Shown one piece after another: positions 5,924 through 6,056 of a DNA stretch of 6,056 nucleotides. The DNA is from DATAXV01 sp036272915 (lineage in GTDB: Bacteria; Chloroflexota; Dormibacteria; Dormibacterales; Dormibacteraceae): assembly GCA_036272915.1 (NCBI GenBank), contig DATAXV010000174.1, positions 1 through 6,056 on the forward strand, in the 5' to 3' direction. A program made the translations under genes and the position numbers. The stretch's first letter is position 1. The number at the start of each line of letters is the position of its first letter. Under the pieces are notes generated by a model. It saw nothing but the letters and a program-made list of their open reading frames with translations. It was not told the DNA's origin and searched no databases.

Positions 5924-6056
5924 TCAGGTCAGGTGGGTCCGCCAGCACTGGGCACGGTAGGGGAGACCGATCTCGGTCCGACCGGCCAGGGCGGGGTGCG
6001 TCCGGACCAGGTCCCTGACCCGACCCAGCAGCTCCTCTCGCTCCTCGACGCTCGAG
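5924..6056 (-). CDS. C-terminal fragment of a probable SAM-dependent methyltransferase (5' part outside window)
   Basis: An open frame enters from the right edge and ends at the TGA at 5926-5924; 43 residues are visible. They read as a real protein end rather than a shadow: a charged amphipathic helix with EEREELLGRVRDLVR, then THPALAGRTEIGLPYRAQCW and a short RTHLT tail. A helix with R(V/L)R.LV..HP.L.G followed by LPYR and an aromatic residue is the usual C-terminus of many actinobacterial class I methyltransferases, where the enzyme end packs as a beta-hairpin. That match is from memory of the pattern, without a database search, and the catalytic region is not visible. The stop is 19 bp from the start of the next methyltransferase gene, so the two are probably in one operon. 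Confidence 0.72.
   Translation of the reverse strand, partial: SSVEEREELLGRVRDLVRTHPALAGRTEIGLPYRAQCWRTHLT

Noticed and set aside
4942..6018. Plus-strand open frame of 358 codons opposite the methyltransferase cluster
   Set aside because: It is antisense to two well-supported methyltransferase genes and to the fragment at the right edge, and shows no recognisable domain.

Overview
This is a GC-rich stretch with dense gene packing and strong G/C third-position bias in every convincing reading frame. It looks like an actinobacterial (Actinomycetota) chromosome; genus cannot be set from the sequence. Seven protein-coding loci are supported: five complete genes (one of them broken by frameshifts) and two cut by the window edges.

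Layout: (1) 2-1237, plus strand: the 3' part of a class III PLP-dependent aminotransferase. (2) 1238-1459: an intergenic region with an unusual array of three inverted-repeat units that runs into the start codon of the next gene. (3) 1460-2449, plus strand: a Fic-family protein with an N-terminal inhibitory motif and a C-terminal DNA-binding-like tail. It is interrupted by a one-base loss and a one-base gain that cancel each other, the second inside the Fic active-site motif. (4) 2450-2684: a short gap with a strong GC hairpin between converging genes. (5) 2685-3305, minus strand: a TetR-family repressor, divergent from (6) 3374-4384, plus strand: a zinc-independent quinone-oxidoreductase-type dehydrogenase. 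Two near-identical palindromes lie in the 68 bp between them. (7) 4369-6056, minus strand: three tandem SAM-dependent methyltransferase genes. In transcription order they are a 3' fragment of one enzyme, a complete UbiE/Methyltransf_11-type enzyme and a complete LCM/TcmP-type enzyme.

How the parts work together: the TetR/oxidoreductase pair is a classic divergent autoregulated module in which the repressor probably controls both promoters through the two palindromes. The methyltransferases are spaced (19 and 63 bp) like a single transcription unit, but their substrates cannot be read from sequence. The Fic locus looks like a lone self-inhibited AMPylator-type gene, probably autoregulated through its upstream repeat array and now apparently decaying, unless the frameshifts are assembly errors.

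The most unusual signals are the three-unit repeat array ending at the Fic start codon and the paired compensating frameshifts in the Fic gene. No CRISPR array, RNA gene, insertion sequence or complete defence system was seen.
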